Below are positions 27,483 through 36,144 of a stretch of 58,146 nt of DNA, piece by piece. Under the pieces are notes generated by a model, which saw only the letters and a program-made list of their open reading frames with translations, made no database searches and was not told where the DNA came from. The position numbers and the translations under genes are program-made. The stretch comes from Chloroflexota bacterium (GTDB lineage Bacteria > Chloroflexota > Anaerolineae > VGOG01), in contig JAUWOY010000014.1 of the NCBI GenBank assembly GCA_030611885.1, positions 1-58,146 on the forward strand, given 5' to 3'. The stretch's first letter is position 1. Every line of letters begins with the position of its first letter.

Positions 27483-28125
27483 AGCCTCCATCCTATCGGC
27501 TGATTTTGCCCGCCTGGGCGAGCAGGCCCGCGAGGCCGAAGCCGCCGGCGTTGATGCCATTCAGGTGGACGTGATGGACGGGCGCTTTGTCCCCGACATC
27601 ACCTTCGGGCCGGGCGTGGTGCGCGCGCTGCGCCCGCTGGTGAGCCTGCCGCTGGACGTGCACCTGATGATCGTCGAGCCAGAGCGACACCTGGCCGCGT
27701 TTGCCGACGCCGGGGCAGACCGCCTGATCGTGCACCAGGAAACTTGCCCGCATCTCCACCGCGTGCTGCAACGCATCCGCGAGCTCAAAATCGAGGCGGG
27801 CGTGGCCATCAACCCCGGCACGCCCCTGAGCGTCCTGGAAGAAGTGCTGCACCTGGCCGACCTGATCCAGGTGATGACAGTCAACCCGGGTTGGGGCGGG
27901 CAGCCATTCCTCCACAGTCAACTGGACAAGATTCGCCGCCTGCGCCGCCTGCTGGACGAGCGCGGGTTGGACATCCCCATCGCTGTGGACGGCGGGATAG
28001 ACACGGCCACCGCGCCGCTGGTCGTGAACGCGGGGGCGACGGTGCTGATAGCCGGATCGAGCGTGTACAACGATCAGGCGCCGCTGGCCGAAAACGTGGC
28101 TGCGCTGCGGGCAAATTTACATTAG
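27469..28125 (+). CDS. rpe: Ribulose-phosphate 3-epimerase
   Basis: 218 residues, TIM barrel. Converts ribulose-5-P to xylulose-5-P. Seen: [14 protein letters not shown] (start), [17 protein letters not shown] near 31, [12 protein letters not shown] near 63, [13 protein letters not shown] near 136 and [13 protein letters not shown] near 170. The metal-binding His/Asp residues are in place. The RBS GGGGAGGAGAACACA lies within rpiA, so rpiA and rpe are coupled. Confidence 0.96.
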   Translation: MVIIEASILSADFARLGEQAREAEAAGVDAIQVDVMDGRFVPDITFGPGVVRALRPLVSLPLDVHLMIVEPERHLAAFADAGADRLIVHQETCPHLHRVLQRIRELKIEAGVAINPGTPLSVLEEVLHLADLIQVMTVNPGWGGQPFLHSQLDKIRRLRRLLDERGLDIPIAVDGGIDTATAPLVVNAGATVLIAGSSVYNDQAPLAENVAALRANLH

Positions 28126-28160
28126 CGAAAATGGTAAGCGTTCAGCCTCAGTGCGATCAC

Positions 28161-28260
28161 GCCGGTTGAGTAGACCGCAGGTCGTATCGAAACCAAGTGA
28201 TTGCACGGGGGGGGGCAAACGTGGTTTCGATACGCCCCTTTCGGGGCTACTCAACCGACG
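28161..28260. repeat. Inverted repeat of the GGTTTCGATACG/CTACTCAACC family, before glgP
   Basis: Left part GCCGGTTGAGTAG...CGTATCGAAACCA, right part TGGTTTCGATACG...CTACTCAACCG, with a G-run (9 G) loop. Outer arms resemble GTAAGCGTTCAG. It fills most of the 28126-28308 gap, which holds no gene. Confidence 0.75.
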
Positions 28261-28308
28261 TTTGGCCTACCCCCTGAACGTATACCGAAAATGAAGAGGT
28301 AAGAAACC

Positions 28309-30870
28309 ATGCAACCCATTTGCACTTTTACCATCGTCCCATCTTTGCCGACCAAGCTGGAACACCTCCGAGACCTGGCCTACAACCTCTGGTGGTGCTG
28401 GAACCTGGAGGCTGTTGACCTCTTCCGTCGGCTGGACCGCGAGCTCTGGGAAGAGTCCGGCCACAACCCCGTACTGATGCTGGGAGCTGTCAAGCAGGAG
28501 CGGCTGGAAGAGGCAGCCGAGGACGACGGGTTCCTGGCCCATCTGGAGCGGATCGCTCAACGGTTCGACCGCTACGTGCAGAGTCAAAACACCTGGTACG
28601 AGAAACACCACGGCTCTCCAGGCGCGCCGTGCATCGCCTACTTTTCGGCCGAGTTCGGGCTAACCGAATGTATGCCCATCTACGCCGGGGGCATGGCGGT
28701 GCTGGCTGGCGATCACCTTAAGTCGGCCAGCGACCTGGGCCTGCCCCTGATGGGAGTGGGTCTCCTCTACCAGGAGGGATACTTCCGTCAGTATCTGAAC
28801 TCAGATGGGTGGCAACGGGAGCTATACCCAAAGAACGACTTTTACAACATGCCTATTCAACTAGAACAAGGGGAGGATGGAACGCCGGTGACGGTGCAGG
28901 TTGATTACCCCGGCCGCAAGGTCACGGCCCAAGTGTGGCGCGCCCAGGTCGGCCGGCTGCCCCTCTTCCTGCTGGATACCAACATCCCGGCCAACGGTCG
29001 TCAGGATCAGGACATCACCGACGAGCTGTATGGCGGAGATCTGGAGATGCGCATCCAGCAGGAAATCCTGCTGGGCATCGGCGGCGTCCGCGCCCTGGAA
29101 ACCCTGGGGATCCGCCCTACCATCTGCCACATGAACGAGGGTCACTCCGCCTTCCTGGCTCTGGAGCGGATCCGCATCCTCATGGAGGAGCGGCGGCTCT
29201 CTTTCGCCGAGGCCCGCGAAGCTGCTTCGGCCGGCAACGTCTTCACCACCCACACCCCCGTCCCGGCTGGGATTGATAGGTTTCCTCCAGAGCTCATGGA
29301 CAAGTACTTCTCCGATTATTACCCAGAGCTTGGTCTCTCGCGGGAGGAGTTCCTGGCCCTGGGACGCAGGAATCCGGCGGACAATGGAGAGCCGTTCAGC
29401 ATGGCTGTCCTCGCCCTACGCCTGGCGGCCCACACCAACGGAGTGAGCCGGCTGCACGGTCGGGTCGCGCGCAAAATGTGGCAGAGTCTCTGGCCGGGCG
29501 TGCCTGAGGACGAGGTCCCCATCACCTCGATTACCAACGGCATCCACATCCCCTCCTGGATCTCCTTCGACATGGCCAGGCTTTACGACCGCTACCTGGG
29601 ACATCGCTGGCTGGAACGCCCAGACGATCAGACTATCTGGGAGCGGGTGGACGAGATCCCCGACGAGGAGCTTTGGCGCACCCACGAGAGGCGGCGGGGG
29701 CGCCTGGTCGCCTTTGTTCGACAGCGGCTGCGCGAGCAGCTTGAGAAGCGGGGCGCCCCCCTGTCCGAGATAGAGAGGGCGGGCGAAGTGCTGGATCCCG
29801 AAGCCCTGACCATCGGGTTCGCCCGCCGCTTCGCCACCTACAAGCGCGCCACCCTGATCCTGCGCGATCCGGCCCGGCTGGCCAGCATCCTGAACGACGC
29901 GGACCGCCCCGTCCAGATCATCTTCGCAGGAAAGGCGCATCCCCAGGACAACCCAGGCAAGGAGCTGATCCAGCAGGTCGTCCGTCTCTGCCAACGGGAG
30001 GAGTTTCGGCAACGGATGGTCTTCATCGAGGATTACGATATGTGCGTTGCCCGTTACCTGGTTCAGGGAGCAGACATCTGGCTCAACACCCCACTTCGCC
30101 CACGGGAGGCCAGCGGCACCAGCGGGATGAAGGCTACTGCCAACGGCGTCATCAATATGAGCACCCTCGATGGCTGGTGGGATGAGGCTTACGAGCCTGA
30201 GACCGGCTGGGCCATCGGCAGAGGCGAGTTGTACGAAGACCTCAATTATCAAAACGATATCGAATCCAGGGCCATCTATGGAATCCTGGAGAAAGAGATC
30301 GTGCCGCTGTTCTATGCTCGTAAATCCAACGGCCTTCCGCACAAATGGATCGCCCAGATGAAAGCCGCCATGCGAGCCATCTGTCCAGTCTTCAACACCA
30401 ACCGCGTGATTCGAGAGTATGCCGAGCGTTTCTACCTGCCTGCGGCCCAGCGGTATCGGCACCTGGCCGAGGACGAGATGGCTCGGGCGAAGGCCCTGGC
30501 GCAGTGGAAATCCCATCTCCACGAACACTGGCCCGAGATCCGGATAGATAACGTGGAGGCGGAGGTGCCCGCCGAGCTCAGAGTAGGCGCTGAACTCCAG
30601 GTGCGGACTCAGGTGAATCTGGGCGCCCTTGATCCCCAGGACGTGACAGTACAGCTCTATTATGGCCCTCTTGATACGAAGGGCGAGATCTCAAAGGGGG
30701 AAGTCATGGCCATGAAATGGGTGGAGTCCAATGGGGATGGGGGCCACGTATTCGTCGGAGCCATTCCCGCCCGCACCAGTGGCCGCTACGGCTACGCCCT
30801 GCGGATACTCCCCCATCACGAAGATCTGAGCAATCCCTACGAGCCAGGCTTGATCCTGTGGGCGTGTTGA
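28309..30870 (+). CDS. glgP: Alpha-glucan phosphorylase (GT35)
   Basis: 853 residues. Releases glucose-1-P from glycogen or maltodextrin with pyridoxal phosphate. Seen: LAYNLWWCWNLEAVDLF near 25, YFSAEFGLTECMPIYAGGM near 108, HMNEGHSAFLALERI near 275, FARRFATYKRATLI near 505 and the PLP-lysine segment EASGTSGMKATANG near 600. The N-terminal DUF3417-like start places it in the TIGR02094 branch common in thermophiles and Chloroflexota rather than the E. coli GlgP branch. RBS AAGAGGTAAGAAACC precedes ATG 28309. Confidence 0.94.
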   Translation: MQPICTFTIVPSLPTKLEHLRDLAYNLWWCWNLEAVDLFRRLDRELWEESGHNPVLMLGAVKQERLEEAAEDDGFLAHLERIAQRFDRYVQSQNTWYEKHHGSPGAPCIAYFSAEFGLTECMPIYAGGMAVLAGDHLKSASDLGLPLMGVGLLYQEGYFRQYLNSDGWQRELYPKNDFYNMPIQLEQGEDGTPVTVQVDYPGRKVTAQVWRAQVGRLPLFLLDTNIPANGRQDQDITDELYGGDLEMRIQQEILLGIGGVRALETLGIRPTICHMNEGHSAFLALERIRILMEERRLSFAEAREAASAGNVFTTHTPVPAGIDRFPPELMDKYFSDYYPELGLSREEFLALGRRNPADNGEPFSMAVLALRLAAHTNGVSRLHGRVARKMWQSLWPGVPEDEVPITSITNGIHIPSWISFDMARLYDRYLGHRWLERPDDQTIWERVDEIPDEELWRTHERRRGRLVAFVRQRLREQLEKRGAPLSEIERAGEVLDPEALTIGFARRFATYKRATLILRDPARLASILNDADRPVQIIFAGKAHPQDNPGKELIQQVVRLCQREEFRQRMVFIEDYDMCVARYLVQGADIWLNTPLRPREASGTSGMKATANGVINMSTLDGWWDEAYEPETGWAIGRGELYEDLNYQNDIESRAIYGILEKEIVPLFYARKSNGLPHKWIAQMKAAMRAICPVFNTNRVIREYAERFYLPAAQRYRHLAEDEMARAKALAQWKSHLHEHWPEIRIDNVEAEVPAELRVGAELQVRTQVNLGALDPQDVTVQLYYGPLDTKGEISKGEVMAMKWVESNGDGGHVFVGAIPARTSGRYGYALRILPHHEDLSNPYEPGLILWAC

Positions 30871-30912
30871 GGTCCGAAATCCAATTTGTACGCGCAAACG
30901 TGGCTACTCAGG

Positions 30913-31183
30913 TGTCATTGCGAGCTGCTCCATAGCGCGGCTGCGCTACTCATTGGACAAGAAACCCGGTCAGCGCCGGCCGAGTAGGAGCGAAGCGACG
31001 TATCGAGGCCAAGCGGGTTGTCGGTAGAGCCGCTTACTTGGTTTCGATACGCTCCGCTACTCAACCGGCGTTCGCTCCCCGGGTTTTGCACACGACGGTT
31101 TGTTTCTTAGTAGCAAAGCGAAGCAATCTCCAATGCGCGAGTAGGAGATTGCTTCGGCGGAAAAGCGCCGCCTCGCAATGACA
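30913..31183. repeat. 271-bp composite palindromic element (MITE-like), copy A
   Basis: Ends are TGTCATTGCGAG (30913-30924) and CTCGCAATGACA (31172-31183), a perfect 12-bp inverted repeat. Inside is a second inverted repeat at about 30972-31070 (GCCGGCCGAGTAGGAGCG / TTTCGATACGCTCCGCTACTC family). Copy B at 52235-52524 is colinear. No reading frame of note. With the next repeat it fills the 30871-31370 gap. Confidence 0.75.
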
Positions 31184-31238
31184 CAGCCTGAGCAGTTACG
31201 CGCGAACAAGCGCTAGGTTAACCATTGAGAGACCAACG

Positions 31239-31338
31239 AGCGTCGGTCGAGTGCGCAGCGTATCGAGACCAGCGAGCGGGTCCAAGGCACAACCCGCTTG
31301 GCTTCGATACGTCGCTCCGCTCCTACTCAGCCGGCGCT
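31239..31338. repeat. Inverted repeat of the CGTATCGA/TCGATACG family before GH57
   Basis: GCGTCGGTCGAGTGCGCAGC...TATCGAGACC on the left and GGCTTCGATACGTCGCTCCG...CTACTCAGCCGGCG on the right, with a conserved AACCCGCTTGG in the loop side. Confidence 0.7.
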
Positions 31339-31370
31339 AGTCTCTTCCTGAAAGTTTGAGTTTTGAACTT

Positions 31371-32756
31371 ATGAAGAGCTTTTGCATTCACGGACACTTC
31401 TACCAGCCCCCTCGAGAGGACCCTTTCACCGGAGTCATTTCCCCCGAAAAGGGAGCTGGCCCTTTCGCCAACTTCAACGAGAAGATCAACGCCGAGTGCT
31501 ACCGGCCCAACGCGGAGCTTGGCAACTTCGAGGTGATGAGCTTCAACCTGGGTCCCACTTTGGCAGCCTGGCTGGAGGGCCACGATCCATCCACCTACCA
31601 GCGCATCATCGAGTCCGACCGGCGCAACAAAGTCGCCCACGGTGTGGGCAATGCCCTCGCCCAGGCCTACAACCACACCATCCTCCCCCTGGCCACCCGG
31701 CGCGACAAAGAGACCCAAATCTTATGGGGCATGGCCGACTTCCGCTATCGCTTCGGCCACCAGCCCCTGGGGATGTGGCTGCCGGAGATGGCCGTGGATC
31801 AGGAGACCCTGGAGGTACTGGCCCGTCAGGGCATCGCCTTCACCATCCTGTCTCCCCACCAGGCAAGAGGCCAGCTCGACGGCGCCGGCCCCTACCAGGT
31901 GCGGCTGCCGCGTGGCCGAGAGATAGCCGTTTTCTTCAGAGATGAGTCCCTGTCCAATCGCCTGGCTTTCGATCCAGAGTTGATCAATAGCGCCAAAACT
32001 TTCGCTGAGAACTGCCTCTTCCCCCCTAGCCCCCCAAAGTTGGGGGGAAGGGGGGGCAAGGGACTGTGTCTGGTAGCTACAGATGGCGAAACCTTCGGCC
32101 ACCACCATCGGGGAGTGGAGCGCTTCCTGCACGATTTACTGTACGAAGAAGCCCCCAGGGCAGGTTACGAAGTGACCTTCCTGGCCCGCTATTTGCAGCA
32201 GCACCCACTCACGGCAGAGGTTGAGATCGTGAATGGTACCTCGTGGAGCTGTGGGCACGGGGTGGCTCGCTGGGCGGAGGGATGCACCTGCACGCAGGGC
32301 GATAGCGAGTGGAAGCGTCATTTGCGAGCGGCCCTGGACCGGCTGGCCCAGGAGATGGACACGCTCTATCAGGACGAGGTCGAGAGGTGCGGGGGCGATC
32401 CCTGGCGGCTGCGGAATGGCTACATCCAGGTGGTGCTGGGGGAAATAGAGGGGAAAGCCTTCCTGGATCAGCAAGCGGCCAGAAAGCTGAGCGAAGAGGG
32501 AGAGAAACGGATACTAACCTTGCTGGAGGCTCAATACTACCGCCAAGCCATGTACACTAGCTGCGGCTTCTTCTTCGAGGATTTAAGCCGCCTGGAGCCA
32601 CGCTACATCATCGCCTACGCGGCCAAAGCCATCCACCTGGTCAAAGAGGCCACGGGCATTTCATTGGAGGAAGGCTTCAAGCGGGACCTTCGCCTGGCCG
32701 TAAGCTGGATCACCGAGCAAACGGGCGAGGACATCTACGAGGAGGTAGTGAGTTAG
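31371..32756 (+). CDS. GH57 family glycoside hydrolase / alpha-glucan-acting enzyme
   Basis: 461 residues. Begins with the GH57 signature KSFCIHGHFYQPPREDPFTG, then MGMWLPEMAVDQETLEVLA-like sequence (GMWLPEMAVD near 139) and ATDGETFGHHHRGVERF near 242, which carry the candidate catalytic Glu and Asp. GH57 members include amylopullulanases, branching enzymes and transferases; activity cannot be fixed here, but placement after glgP suggests alpha-glucan. ATG 31371 is chosen because homology starts there; the leader is a degenerate heptamer repeat without a good ribosome site. A palindrome-derived segment PPSPPKLGGRGGKG interrupts the protein at about 218-231. Confidence 0.88.
   Translation: MKSFCIHGHFYQPPREDPFTGVISPEKGAGPFANFNEKINAECYRPNAELGNFEVMSFNLGPTLAAWLEGHDPSTYQRIIESDRRNKVAHGVGNALAQAYNHTILPLATRRDKETQILWGMADFRYRFGHQPLGMWLPEMAVDQETLEVLARQGIAFTILSPHQARGQLDGAGPYQVRLPRGREIAVFFRDESLSNRLAFDPELINSAKTFAENCLFPPSPPKLGGRGGKGLCLVATDGETFGHHHRGVERFLHDLLYEEAPRAGYEVTFLARYLQQHPLTAEVEIVNGTSWSCGHGVARWAEGCTCTQGDSEWKRHLRAALDRLAQEMDTLYQDEVERCGGDPWRLRNGYIQVVLGEIEGKAFLDQQAARKLSEEGEKRILTLLEAQYYRQAMYTSCGFFFEDLSRLEPRYIIAYAAKAIHLVKEATGISLEEGFKRDLRLAVSWITEQTGEDIYEEVVS
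32018..32056. repeat. C/G-rich palindrome inside the GH57 gene (PPKLGG type)
   Basis: CTTCCCCCCTAGCCCCCC, AAAGTT core, then GGGGGGAAGGGGGGG. Same core as the miaB copy at 11020-11067, kept in frame as PPSPPKLGGRGG. Confidence 0.75.
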
Positions 32757-32817
32757 CGAGTTGATGAGTAACGAGTAACGAGGGCCTCGACGTCAACTCA
32801 TTACTCATCACTCGTTC
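32757..32817. repeat. Palindromic repeat between convergent GH57 and mazG genes
   Basis: GAGTTGATGAGTAACGAGTA on the left and TTACTCATCACTCGTTCCC on the right, made of 7-8-bp units. It overlaps the mazG stop codon and supplies the last mazG residues (TSDE). May serve as a bidirectional terminator, though no T-tract is obvious. Confidence 0.55.
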
Positions 32818-34255
32818 CCATCCCCTCCTTCACCTCCTCCCACAGCTCATCCTGCTCGGCCAGACTCAACTCGCTCAGATCGAGCCCCCGCTCCCGACAG
32901 AGGTCTTCCATCCCAGAAAAGCGTTGGATAAACTGCCCGCAGGCCCCACGGAGCGCGCTCTCGGCGTCAATGTCCAACCAGCGGGCCAGGTTGACCACCG
33001 AGAAGAGGAGATCGCCCAGCTCTTCCTCCAGTTCCTCGTCCCCCTGGGCCTCCCTCAGCTCCGCCGCCTCCTCGGCTATCTTGGCCACCACCCCCTCGGC
33101 ATCCGGCCAGTCGAAGCCCACCCGCGCTACCCGCTTCTGGATGGCTTGAGCGCGCGCCAGGGCTGGCAGCGACCTCGACACCCCACCGAGCAAGGAGTGC
33201 TCCCCTTTCTCCTCCCGCTTGATCTCCTCCCAGATGTGTAACACCTCAGCCGCATCGGCCACCACGACGTCGCCGAAGACGTGAGGGTGACGGTGCTTGA
33301 TCTTGGCGTCAACCCCCTCGATAATCTGGGCTAGGCTGAACTCCCCCGCTTCGACGGCGATCTGAGCCTGCAGGACTATCTGGAGAAGCAGGTCTCCCAG
33401 CTCTTCCCGCAGGGCGTCCGTATCGTCGGCATCCAGAGCCGCCAGCGTCTCGTGGGTCTCTTCCAGCAGATGAGGCCGTAACGATTGATGTGTCTGCTCC
33501 CGATCCCAGGGGCAGCCCCCAGGGGCCCGCAAACGAGCGATGGTGTCCTGAAAAGCTTCCAGCGAGCTGGGCCTCGGCAGAGGCGGCACGTACAGGGAGG
33601 TCAGGTGATCCACGTCGGGCTGGCGATCCAGTTCATAGAGAGGCACCGTCAAGACCTGCGCCTGGGCCGTGCCCGCTCCGCGCACCAGAGTGACCGGATG
33701 CTCATCGGGATAGAGGTTCATCAAGGTGAGCTTGACATCGCTGGCCAGTTGCTGGTCATACAACTGGGCGATTAGAGCCGGCAAGTCGGGATTCAAGTAT
33801 GGGTGGTGAAGAGCAGCCAATTCAGTGGCATCCGCTATCTGCAATCCAGCCAGGGCATCCAGGCCCAGGCAGGTGAGCACCGATTCGATGAAGCTCAGCC
33901 CCTCCACCACGCGCACGTCTATCCCCTGTTGCCTGGCCAAAGCCAATATGCGCTGCACCGAGGCTTCGCCTACCAAAGGATGGCCGGGCACGGCATAGAC
34001 CACGCCTTCGGGCCGCCGTCCTAGCTCCAGGACCTGGCGAGCTATCTCATCGTAGACCTCGGCGAAGGTCTCTTTCTCCTCGTAGAGATGATCGAAGAAG
34101 TGGAGAGAGGGACCCGAGGGCAAGGACGCCACCGTGGGATGATGACAGGTGCGCAAATAGACTTCTCCCGCCTCCCGCAGGACTTGATGAGCCTCCAAAG
34201 TCAACTGTTTGGGATCGCCCGGCCCCAGGCCGACGACAGTTATTCCCTGTTTCAT
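32801..34255 (-). CDS. mazG: MazG-type pyrophosphohydrolase fused to a tetrapyrrole-methylase domain (YabN-like)
   Basis: 484 residues. Residues 1 to about 215 are a SAM-dependent tetrapyrrole methylase fold (ITVVGLGPGDPKQLTLEAHQ; VYAVPGHPLVGE). The rest carries two MazG modules, LLEETHETLAAL...REELGDLLLQIV and KIAEEAAELREA...EEELGDLLFSVV, giving the EExxE/ExxD metal sites that hydrolyse NTPs to NMPs. The fusion is the known YabN arrangement of Gram-positive type bacteria; the methylase role is unknown. AGAGGAGGCGAG precedes ATG 34255. The conserved GCPWDREQTHQSLRPHLLEE confirms MazG. Confidence 0.94.
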   Translation of the reverse strand: MKQGITVVGLGPGDPKQLTLEAHQVLREAGEVYLRTCHHPTVASLPSGPSLHFFDHLYEEKETFAEVYDEIARQVLELGRRPEGVVYAVPGHPLVGEASVQRILALARQQGIDVRVVEGLSFIESVLTCLGLDALAGLQIADATELAALHHPYLNPDLPALIAQLYDQQLASDVKLTLMNLYPDEHPVTLVRGAGTAQAQVLTVPLYELDRQPDVDHLTSLYVPPLPRPSSLEAFQDTIARLRAPGGCPWDREQTHQSLRPHLLEETHETLAALDADDTDALREELGDLLLQIVLQAQIAVEAGEFSLAQIIEGVDAKIKHRHPHVFGDVVVADAAEVLHIWEEIKREEKGEHSLLGGVSRSLPALARAQAIQKRVARVGFDWPDAEGVVAKIAEEAAELREAQGDEELEEELGDLLFSVVNLARWLDIDAESALRGACGQFIQRFSGMEDLCRERGLDLSELSLAEQDELWEEVKEGMGTSDE

Positions 34256-34379
34256 CTCGCCTCCTCTTGAGGGCGGAGTGCGGACGCAAGTCCGCGCTCC
34301 GAGTCCCAAATTCTCTAGTTCTGATTATAGTGCAAAGCGGCGATTATGCAAGAGCTTTCTAAAATGGCAATACGCCCTC

Positions 34380-34408
34380 TAGCCAGAAAATGCGTTTTGG
34401 GGTATAAT
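34380..34408 (+). promoter_or_regulatory. Predicted atl promoter, implies a leaderless transcript
   Basis: TATAAT at 34403-34408 with TAGCCA (weak -35) at 34380-34385 and a 17-bp spacer. The expected transcription start, about 34415, is one base from ATG 34416. Confidence 0.5.
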
Positions 34409-34415
34409 GGTGTGC

Positions 34416-34715
34416 ATGAGTGAACTCTTCCAGCGAGTCTATGAAATCGTCGCCCGGATACCCAGGGGGAAGGTCGTCACCTACGGCCAGATTGCCGCCG
34501 CCTTGGGCGACCCGCGGCAGGCCCGCACCGTGGGTTGGGCTTTGCGCAGCACTCCCGAGTGGCTGGACATACCCTGGCATCGCGTTGTGAATAGCTCAGG
34601 TGGGATTAGCCCCCGCCACAGCATCGGCGGGTTGAATACCCAGCGGAAGCTCTTTGAGGACGAGGGGGTCGTCTTCAACGAAGATGGCCGCCTGGACCTG
34701 GAGAGATACCGCTAG
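34416..34715 (+). CDS. atl: Alkyltransferase-like protein (ATL)
   Basis: About 99 residues with the C-terminal fold of O6-alkylguanine-DNA methyltransferase (VYEIVARIPRGKVVTYGQIA, ARTVGWAL, GGLNTQRKLFEDEG). The catalytic PCHR is replaced by PWHR (DIPWHRVVN), so it cannot accept the alkyl group. Known ATLs bind alkylated guanine and hand it to nucleotide excision repair; uvrA is 30 kb away in this window. ATG 34416 is preferred because the -10 box overlaps the alternative ATG 34407. Confidence 0.9.
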   Translation: MSELFQRVYEIVARIPRGKVVTYGQIAAALGDPRQARTVGWALRSTPEWLDIPWHRVVNSSGGISPRHSIGGLNTQRKLFEDEGVVFNEDGRLDLERYR

Positions 34716-34729
34716 GCGGGCATTTAAAG

Positions 34730-34763
34730 AGACCCTTGGGGTTTTGGAAAACCCCAAGGGTCT
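34730..34763. terminator. 34-bp perfect palindrome between atl and selA
   Basis: Identical to 11146-11179 (AGACCCTTGGGGTTTT arms). Here it separates two genes on the same strand, only 17 bp before the selA start, so it could attenuate or insulate selA. Confidence 0.55.
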
Positions 34764-34779
34764 GTGAGGGAGGGGCAAG

Positions 34780-36144
34780 ATGCGAGAAGAACTGAGGAAA
34801 CTACCTGGCGTGGACAGATTGTTGCAAGAGAGGGCCGTCCAGGCTCTGGCTGAAGAATACGGGCACGACTTGACGGTGGAGGCCATCCGTCAGTCCCTGG
34901 GTCTCGCCCGGCAAGGCATCATGGCCGGCCAGGATTGCCCCTCGACGGATGAACTGGTCGAGATGGCGAGGGTCAATCTGGAGGCTCGATCTCGCCCCAC
35001 TTTGCGCCCGGTGATCAACGCCACCGGGGTGATCATCCACACCAACCTCGGCCGGGCTCCCTTGAGCGCCGAGGCTCGGGCCGCGATGGAGCTGGCAGCG
35101 CGAGGTTATACCAACCTGGAGTACGATCTGGAGGCTGGGAGGCGCGGCTCCCGCTACGTCCACGCCGAAGAGCTTCTCTGTCAGTTGACGGGAGCTGAGG
35201 CTGCCCTGGTGGTCAATAACAACGCGGGAGCGGTTCTGCTGATCCTCACGGCCTTGGCGTGGGGCAAAGAGGTGATCGTCTCGCGCGGGCATCTGGTGGA
35301 GATCGGCGGGGGCTTTCGCTTGCCCGCGGTGATGCGCCAGAGCGGGGCGCGCCTGGTGGAAGTTGGCACCACCAATCGCACCTACATCCAGGACTACGAG
35401 GAAGCCATCACCGAGGAGACCGCCCTTCTCATGCGCGTCCACCGCAGCAATTTCCGCCTGACGGGCTTCGTCCACGAGCCAACGTTGGGCAAGTTGGTGG
35501 AGCTTGGGGAGAAAAGGGGCTTGCTAGTAGTGGACGACCTGGGGAGTGGCGCCCTCCTCGACACCTCGGACTACGGTCTGGCCCACGAGCCGATGCTTCA
35601 GGAGAGCATCGCCCAGGGGGCGGCTCTGGTCTCAGCCAGCGGCGACAAACTCCTGGGTGGGCCTCAGGCGGGCCTCATCGTCGGGCGAGGGGATCTCATA
35701 GCCAAACTGAAGCGCCACCCGTTGACCAGAGCCCTGCGGGTGGACAAGACGACCATCGCCGGCCTCCAGGCCACCCTGCTCCACTATCTGAAGGGGGAGG
35801 CCGAGGAGAAGGTTCCCATCTGGCGGATGATTGCCGCGCCCACCGAGGCCATCGAGGAGAGAGCGATGGATTGGGCGGAGAGGCTGACGGAGGCGGGAAT
35901 CGCCGCCAGGGTAGTGGACGGTCGGTCCACCGTGGGCGGCGGCAGCCTTCCCGGAGAGACCCTGCCCACCAGGCTGCTGGCCATCCAGGTAGACTCCCCC
36001 GACGAGTTGGCGCGCCGTCTGCGAGTTGGCGACCCTCCCGTCATCGGACGTATTGAGGACGACCTCTTCCTCCTCGACCCGCGCACGGTTTTAGACGAAG
36101 AGGATGAAGTGCTGGTTGAGGCGATAAAGCGAAGTAGCTTATGA
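34780..36144 (+). CDS. selA: L-seryl-tRNA(Sec) selenium transferase
   Basis: 454 residues, PLP enzyme converting seryl-tRNA(Sec) to selenocysteinyl-tRNA(Sec) with selenophosphate. Seen: [11 protein letters not shown] at the N-terminus, [20 protein letters not shown] near 75, [13 protein letters not shown] near 144, [13 protein letters not shown] near 218 and the PLP-lysine segment [14 protein letters not shown] near 285. AGGGAGGGGCAAG precedes ATG 34780. Stop overlaps tsaD (ATGA). It implies selenocysteine use, yet selB, selD and tRNA-Sec are not in the window and I see no SECIS-dependent gene here. Confidence 0.95.
   Translation: MREELRKLPGVDRLLQERAVQALAEEYGHDLTVEAIRQSLGLARQGIMAGQDCPSTDELVEMARVNLEARSRPTLRPVINATGVIIHTNLGRAPLSAEARAAMELAARGYTNLEYDLEAGRRGSRYVHAEELLCQLTGAEAALVVNNNAGAVLLILTALAWGKEVIVSRGHLVEIGGGFRLPAVMRQSGARLVEVGTTNRTYIQDYEEAITEETALLMRVHRSNFRLTGFVHEPTLGKLVELGEKRGLLVVDDLGSGALLDTSDYGLAHEPMLQESIAQGAALVSASGDKLLGGPQAGLIVGRGDLIAKLKRHPLTRALRVDKTTIAGLQATLLHYLKGEAEEKVPIWRMIAAPTEAIEERAMDWAERLTEAGIAARVVDGRSTVGGGSLPGETLPTRLLAIQVDSPDELARRLRVGDPPVIGRIEDDLFLLDPRTVLDEEDEVLVEAIKRSSL

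Noticed and set aside
29416-30528. A 370-codon open frame antisense to glgP
   Set aside because: Lies wholly over conserved phosphorylase motifs and has no recognisable domain.
34407-34415. ATG 34407 as the atl start
   Set aside because: It overlaps the TATAAT box at 34403-34408; ATG 34416 fits the predicted transcript start and the protein family.
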